64,000 nt of DNA from Dyadobacter sp. NIV53 (lineage in GTDB: Bacteria > Bacteroidota > Bacteroidia > Cytophagales > Spirosomataceae). The position numbers and the translations under genes are program-made. Below are positions 60,695-64,000 of the stretch, piece after piece. Under the pieces are notes generated by a model. It had not been told where the DNA came from. It saw only the letters and a program-made list of their open reading frames with translations, and made no database searches. Numbering within the stretch: the stretch's first letter is position 1; each line of letters starts with the position of its first letter. Where the stretch lies: positions 3,224,001 to 3,288,000 of the forward strand of contig NZ_CP081299.1 in assembly GCF_019711195.1 (NCBI RefSeq), read 5' to 3'.

Positions 60695-60702
60695 CAAAAA
60701 TA
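60695..60702 (-). promoter_or_regulatory. -7 box TATTTTTG for tgt
   Basis: Matches TAnnTTTG on the minus strand, 26 bases before the tgt ATG. No clear -33 TTTG was seen. Confidence 0.4.
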
Positions 60703-60736
60703 GCAGTAAGCTTTCTAACATTGCTGACAATGACCG

Positions 60737-60744
60737 TATATTTG
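60737..60744 (+). promoter_or_regulatory. -7 box TATATTTG for the GT2-rsmG unit
   Basis: Matches TAnnTTTG on the plus strand, 37 bases before the GTG at 60781, with TTTC about 21 bases upstream. The divergent tgt box is 35 bases away. Confidence 0.45.
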
Positions 60745-60780
60745 TAATGAATATCATTTTTTTTACTTCTCTCTTCAATT

Positions 60781-61911
60781 GTGGCGGATTATTTACTCTT
60801 AGCACTAGGGACATTTGTGCTTATCCAGTTATTCTACTATTTCTTCTTTTTTACCCGCCTCGCATTTTATGAGAACAATACAAATTATGACTGTTCAACC
60901 CCGGGTGTTACCGTATTGGTTTGTGCATGGAATGAACGTGAAAATCTGGAAGAACTGCTTCCGTTGCTGGATGCACAGGAATATAATAATTTTGAGGTTA
61001 TCCTGCTGGACGACCGTTCCGATGATGGCAGCGAAGAATTTATAAGAGCGCATATTAATGACTGGAAACATATCCGCTACATCCGGATCAACGATCAGTT
61101 CGAGCATGTAACTCCTAAAAAATACGCGTTGACAGTTGGTATGAAGCAGGCCAAATATCCGATCGCCTTAATGACCGACGCAGATTGCCGCCCTTTTTCC
61201 AATCACTGGATCACTGCAATGACCTCACGACTGAGTGATGAACGGGACATCGTTCTGGGTTTTTCTCCCTACCTGAAACAATCAGGTTTCCTTAACTGGT
61301 TTATTCGCTGCGAAACATTTTATACTGCTGTACAATACCTTTCATTCACCCTGGCCGGGATGACATACATGGGTGTTGGAAGAAATATCCTTTACAAAAG
61401 ATCTGTGTTTTTTGCGAATAAAGGCTTTTATACCCATCGTCATGTGTTTGGCGGAGATGATGATATTTTTCTGAATGAAGTTTCTACCAGTTCCAATACT
61501 GCCATATCAGTCGAATCAGAATCCTTTGTTTATTCTACTCCAAAAACAACCTGGAAAACCTGGTTCAAACAAAAGCAGCGGCATTTGTCAGTCAGCAAAC
61601 ATTATAAACCAAGAAATAAAGTCCTGCTGGGATTGCTTTCCGGAGCACATGTAGCGGTTTGGACAATCGGAATTTTTGTTCTGATCTTTGGAATATGGCA
61701 AAAAGATATGCCCTTACTGGCGGTTCTTGGTGGTACTTTCACCGTTCGCTGGCTCATTCAATGGTTTCTATTGTCCAGGATTAATAACAAACTTGATAAA
61801 ACTGTGGAAGGTTTTAGCTTTTTATTAATGGACTTCGCATTATTTATGTATTATATTATCTTCGGCTTCCTGGCGATGATCAAAAGAAAACCAAGGACTA
61901 CATGGAATTAA
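60781..61911 (+). CDS. Membrane-bound glycosyltransferase family 2
   Basis: A 376-residue GT-A glycosyltransferase with one N-terminal membrane helix (LLLALGTFVLIQLFYYFFFF) and three C-terminal helices. The catalytic motifs are TVLVCAWNERENLEELLP, VILLDDRSDDGSEEF (DxD region), ALMTDADCRPFS, FGGDDDIFLNE and KQKQRHLSVSKHY (in place of Q/RxxRW). It is of the synthase-like GT2 type. The start is GTG at 60781, which begins the helix; no ATG is near. It overlaps rsmG by 10 bases, so the two are coupled, although the functions look unrelated. Confidence 0.85.
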   Translation: MADYLLLALGTFVLIQLFYYFFFFTRLAFYENNTNYDCSTPGVTVLVCAWNERENLEELLPLLDAQEYNNFEVILLDDRSDDGSEEFIRAHINDWKHIRYIRINDQFEHVTPKKYALTVGMKQAKYPIALMTDADCRPFSNHWITAMTSRLSDERDIVLGFSPYLKQSGFLNWFIRCETFYTAVQYLSFTLAGMTYMGVGRNILYKRSVFFANKGFYTHRHVFGGDDDIFLNEVSTSSNTAISVESESFVYSTPKTTWKTWFKQKQRHLSVSKHYKPRNKVLLGLLSGAHVAVWTIGIFVLIFGIWQKDMPLLAVLGGTFTVRWLIQWFLLSRINNKLDKTVEGFSFLLMDFALFMYYIIFGFLAMIKRKPRTTWN

Positions 61912-62522
61912 TTAAAAAGTACTTCCCCGACCTGACAGCTTCCCAAATGGATAAGATGGCTCAGATGGAAGAATTATATCAGTTTTGGAATGCAAAAGTA
62001 AATGTAATATCCCGGCAGGATATTGACACCTTATACGAACGGCACATTCTGCATTCCCTGGGCATTGCAAAAGTCATACAGTTTAAGTCTGGTACGAGTA
62101 TTCTTGATGTAGGAACAGGTGGTGGTTTTCCGGGTATTCCGCTTGCCATAATGTTTCCGGATGTACAGTTTCATCTGGTAGACAGCATTGGAAAAAAGGT
62201 CAGGGTGGTGCAGGAAATAGCCCAGGCACTGGAATTGACAAACGTAAAAGCAGAGCAGATACGCGCCGAAAAGCTGGAAGATGAATACGAGTTTGTTGTC
62301 AGCCGTGCAGTTACCCGCTTAACGCCATTCACCGGCTGGGTTCGGAAAAATATAAGCCGCAATTCGTTTCACTCGCTCAGGAACGGTATTTTATACTTAA
62401 AAGGCGGAGACCTGACAGAGGAAATTGCAGAACTGAACCTTAAAACACGGGTGTACGAACTTTCTGATTACTTTAAAGAAGAATTTTTTCAAACCAAGAA
62501 GGTGGTATATGTACCTTTGTAG
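61902..62522 (+). CDS. rsmG: 16S rRNA (guanine527-N7)-methyltransferase RsmG
   Basis: A 206-residue SAM-dependent methyltransferase (GidB). The SAM loop is SILDVGTGGGFPGIPLAI (residues about 67-84), preceded by VNVISRQDIDTLYERHILHSLGI, which is typical of RsmG, and followed by VVSRAVTRLTPFTGWVRK. It methylates G527 of 16S rRNA, where loss gives low-level streptomycin resistance in several bacteria. Translation overlaps the GT2 gene end by 10 bases. Confidence 0.95.
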   Translation: MELIKKYFPDLTASQMDKMAQMEELYQFWNAKVNVISRQDIDTLYERHILHSLGIAKVIQFKSGTSILDVGTGGGFPGIPLAIMFPDVQFHLVDSIGKKVRVVQEIAQALELTNVKAEQIRAEKLEDEYEFVVSRAVTRLTPFTGWVRKNISRNSFHSLRNGILYLKGGDLTEEIAELNLKTRVYELSDYFKEEFFQTKKVVYVPL

Positions 62523-62671
62523 TCGAGTTTAGAGTTTAGGGTCAAAAGTTTAGAATTACGTTTAAGACCGATGGAACGGTATGAAGTAAAAACCGGAGCG
62601 TTAGAGAGATTTACAGCAAAGAACTTTGACTTTAAAATAATATCAATAAGTAATTTATAACCTCAACCAAA

Positions 62672-62953
62672 ATGAACGAGAAATATAGTGCCAGCGGCTT
62701 AATGAATCCTTTTTTTCCCGACGAAGTGACTTTTGGAGAAAAGGGTGTGACATTTACTGTCAAGAAATTTTTGAAAAGCACTGACAATTTTGTGTTTTAT
62801 ACTGATATATCCGGCGTAGAAATTGACAATGGAGTAGTATTTTCAACAATTCGGGTTATTCCAAGGATGCGCCCCGAAATTATTATCAATAATTTTAGCA
62901 AAGGTGATGCCAAGAAAGTCAAGGAGTTAATACTTGAAAAGGTACAAGCGTAA
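62672..62953 (+). CDS. Hypothetical 93-residue protein, PH-like
   Basis: A 93-residue protein with no signal peptide or membrane helix. It reads as a small beta-sheet domain capped by a helix: VTFGEKGVTFTVKKFL, VFYTDISGVEIDNGV, STIRVIPRMRPEIIIN, then a C-terminal helix GDAKKVKELILEKVQA. This order recalls bacterial PH-like domains, and is only a fold guess. Standalone, between rsmG and the tRNA region. Confidence 0.6.
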   Translation: MNEKYSASGLMNPFFPDEVTFGEKGVTFTVKKFLKSTDNFVFYTDISGVEIDNGVVFSTIRVIPRMRPEIIINNFSKGDAKKVKELILEKVQA

Positions 62954-63037
62954 AACTTTTTTTGGCGATAGACTTGCGCTATATAAATCTTAGGATTACA
63001 TTTGCACCACAATTAGGTATAACAACCGGATTTAAAA

Positions 63038-63099
63038 ATTCCTGAATAGCTCACAAAACGTTTGCCGACCGTTTAGAGCATCTGAAAATTAATCAGAGG
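63038..63099 (+). repeat. Degenerate partial copy of the tRNA-Asn gene
   Basis: Compared with the intact tRNA at 63119-63192: the first 16 bases (ATTCCTGAATAGCTCA, 63038-63053) are identical; then 19 bases replace most of the D loop; then TTAGAGCATCTGA (63073-63085) and TTAATCAGAGG (63089-63099) match again. The anticodon stem can still form, but the loop is AAATTAA (anticodon ATT), and the T arm and 3' acceptor are absent. It is therefore a non-functional duplicate or remnant. Confidence 0.75.
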
Positions 63100-63118
63100 A
63101 AAAAAAAGCAAAAAAGAT

Positions 63119-63192
63119 TCCTGAATAGCTCAGCCGGTTAGAGCATCTGACTGTTAATCAGAGGGTCGTTGGTTCGAGCCCAACTTCGGGAG
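63119..63192 (+). tRNA. tRNA-Asn (GTT)
   Basis: A complete cloverleaf: acceptor stem TCCTGAA/TTCGGGA (one T-G pair), D arm GCTC-AGCCGGTTA-GAGC, anticodon arm TCTGA-CTGTTAA-TCAGA with anticodon GTT (Asn), variable loop GGGTC, T arm GTTGG-TTCGAGC-CCAAC, discriminator G. The 3' CCA is not encoded (CC is present). A terminator hairpin follows at 63204. A partial tRNA-Asn copy lies immediately upstream. Confidence 0.96.
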
Positions 63193-63203
63193 CCCTGAAA
63201 GTC

Positions 63204-63240
63204 AAGCACTTACAAGATAAAACTTGTAGGTGCTTTTTTA
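63204..63240 (+). terminator. Terminator after tRNA-Asn
   Basis: AAGCACTTACAAG and CTTGTAGGTGCTT form a 13-bp stem with one T-G pair and a 6-base loop, then TTTTA. It is 11 bases after the tRNA. Confidence 0.8.
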
Positions 63241-63264
63241 TTTGATACACAATTTGATACACAA
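63241..63264 (+). repeat. Tandem 12-bp repeat next to tRNA-Asn
   Basis: TTTGATACACAA occurs twice back to back with no mismatch, immediately 3' of the tRNA terminator. It may be an integrase arm-type site or att-flank remnant, which is common beside tRNA genes, or merely a local duplication. No integrase gene is visible, so this is speculative. Confidence 0.45.
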
Positions 63265-63349
63265 CCGCTTTGGGATCAAATAGAATTAGGAACAAGTCAA
63301 AATTCGGATCAAGCTGAAAACTTGGGGGGAAGCTGAATTATTATTTGCT

Positions 63350-63727
63350 TTGCACCCTGAAGCAATTTTGTCTACATTGAACGATTCATACCAAGCCCTT
63401 GTGCGTATCCTTTTGCCAGAAGGCATCCTAGAATATTTCGAATTATCCAAAGTCGTTGAAGCCATCCCAGGCTTGAACATCTATTTAGAAGAGAAGAATA
63501 TTACTCCTGTCGAATATAAAGACGAGAAATTAGAGTCCAAAGGCTTCCTTCCAGAAATTTATATTCAGGACTTTCCTATTCGTAATCAGAAGGTTACACT
63601 CTGTATCAAACGTCGACGTTGGGAAATCAGGGGAACTGGCGAGATCATATCAAGAGACTGGAAAGTTGTGCAGCAGGGAACTCGAATAGCCAAAGAGTTT
63701 GCTGATTTTTTAAAAGGAATGTATTGA
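63350..63727 (+). CDS. ISAon1-type transposase N-terminal-region protein
   Basis: About 125 residues from a TTG at 63350 (the frame is open from 63290 without an ATG, so the start is uncertain). It begins with LHPEAILSTLNDSYQALVRI, contains LPEGILEYFELSKVVEAIPG and a basic zinc-less DNA-binding-like middle (CIKRRRWEIRGTGEIISRDW), and ends FADFLKGMY. This matches, from memory, the separate N-terminal region of ISAon1 transposases. The transposase frame overlaps its end, +1 relative to it. Confidence 0.7.
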   Translation: MHPEAILSTLNDSYQALVRILLPEGILEYFELSKVVEAIPGLNIYLEEKNITPVEYKDEKLESKGFLPEIYIQDFPIRNQKVTLCIKRRRWEIRGTGEIISRDWKVVQQGTRIAKEFADFLKGMY

Positions 63728-64000
63728 TAATAATCCAGTTAGCTGTTTTCAGTTAGGGAAATATTTCCATTTAGACGGCAAACAATTACAGCAGCAGTAT
63801 AAAGATCATATCAGCGATTATCGTCAACGGGATCAAAAAGAGCATGCTGGGGACTGGATGTTGTTTTCTTACAATACAGGAATTCATTTAAGTATTGATG
63901 AAACAGCTCTGTCCAATGGAGAACTTTATACTATTGTTACTAACAAAGCAGCAAAGGGCAAGAAAGGCGCACTCGTTGCCATGATTAAAGGTACCCGGGC
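63714..64000 (+). CDS. ISAon1-type DDE transposase, 3' end outside window
   Basis: The frame opens at 63714 inside the end of the first ORF and is open to base 64000 (95 codons). It reads ..DNNPVSCFQLGKYFHLDG, a helical linker, then the catalytic start LSIDETALSNGELYTIVTNK and AAKGKKGALVAMIKGT, where the Asp of IDET is the probable first DDE residue. It has no ATG near the N-terminus, so production by +1 ribosomal shift, or by a non-ATG start, is possible. Incomplete at the window end. Confidence 0.7.

Larger units (their letters stand above)
63290..64000 (+). mobile_element. Left part of an ISAon1-family insertion sequence
   Basis: Two ORFs typical of ISAon1-like elements of Bacteroidota (an N-terminal-region protein followed by the DDE transposase) run to the window edge. 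The open frame begins at 63290, but the true left end and terminal inverted repeat cannot be fixed from one end. It lies about 100 bases downstream of tRNA-Asn. The right part is outside the window. The family name is from memory of the protein pattern. Confidence 0.75.

Noticed and set aside
63704..63718. A -1 slippery heptamer (T TTA AAA) as the IS frameshift site
   Set aside because: The heptamer would give -1, but the transposase frame is +1 relative to the first ORF, so the site does not explain the product.
1..64000. CRISPR array or phage gene block
   Set aside because: No regularly spaced 23-47-base repeats and no capsid, terminase or tail genes were seen; the direct repeats found are short and isolated.

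Overview
The window is 64 kb of a Bacteroidota chromosome, most likely of the Cytophagales (Spirosomaceae, Dyadobacter-like). This rests on family content and signal style, not on a search: promoters have the Bacteroidota -7 form TAnnTTTG, Shine-Dalgarno sequences are weak, and there are M56 metalloprotease/TonB proteins, an OmpA protein with a TSP3-like repeat, a YpdA-type reductase and an ISAon1-type insertion sequence. Coding density is high and most genes lie on the minus strand.

Layout. 1-7.6 kb: end of an AI-2E-family permease, an SDR, a TetR-like/AarF-kinase pair, a LysE exporter, a GNAT enzyme, an ALO-type FAD oxidase and a MocR regulator. 7.7-14.4 kb: TonB receptor, PAS histidine kinase, a very small ORF with its own terminator, RluE-like pseudouridine synthase, YccF and a phosphatase. 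14.5-18.4 kb: lipoprotein, small outer-membrane protein, ffh, MscS channel. 18.5-23.2 kb: a compact copper-handling operon (MbnP, MbnH-like di-heme enzyme, CDACGC porin-like protein, His-containing lipoprotein, SCO) with a CNGKC membrane protein upstream. 23.3-31.3 kb: two Uma2 proteins, ExbB/ExbD, a Gfo/Idh/MocA oxidoreductase, and a BlaI-type repressor with two M56/TonB proteins behind a clear promoter-operator. 31.4-45 kb: pyk, priA, a PIN toxin-antitoxin pair, pabB-pabC, YpdA-like reductase, a YCF48-like propeller, YtxH, DUF4136 lipoprotein, LysR regulator, dnaG, TerC. 45.3-57.7 kb: a surface polysaccharide cluster on one strand (Wza, Wzc, NeuB, NeuC, NeuA, a GT-B-like enzyme, Wzy, Wzx, GT4) plus glf. 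57.8-64 kb: OmpA protein, tgt, GT2, rsmG, tRNA-Asn beside a decayed partial tRNA-Asn copy, and the left part of an IS cut by the window edge.

How genes work together. NeuC, NeuB and NeuA form the usual UDP-GlcNAc to CMP-nonulosonate route, and the neighbouring Wz proteins would assemble and export a sialylated glycan. The copper operon joins a protein-maturation pair to a likely cytochrome-oxidase copper chaperone. ExbB/ExbD could energise the TonB receptor and the M56 proteins that carry TonB C-terminal domains.

Sequence quality. Six genes are interrupted by seven apparent frameshifts, six of them a missing base in a mononucleotide run. Sequencing or assembly error is the likeliest cause. 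I have written each gene at its full reconstructed extent and said where the frame breaks.
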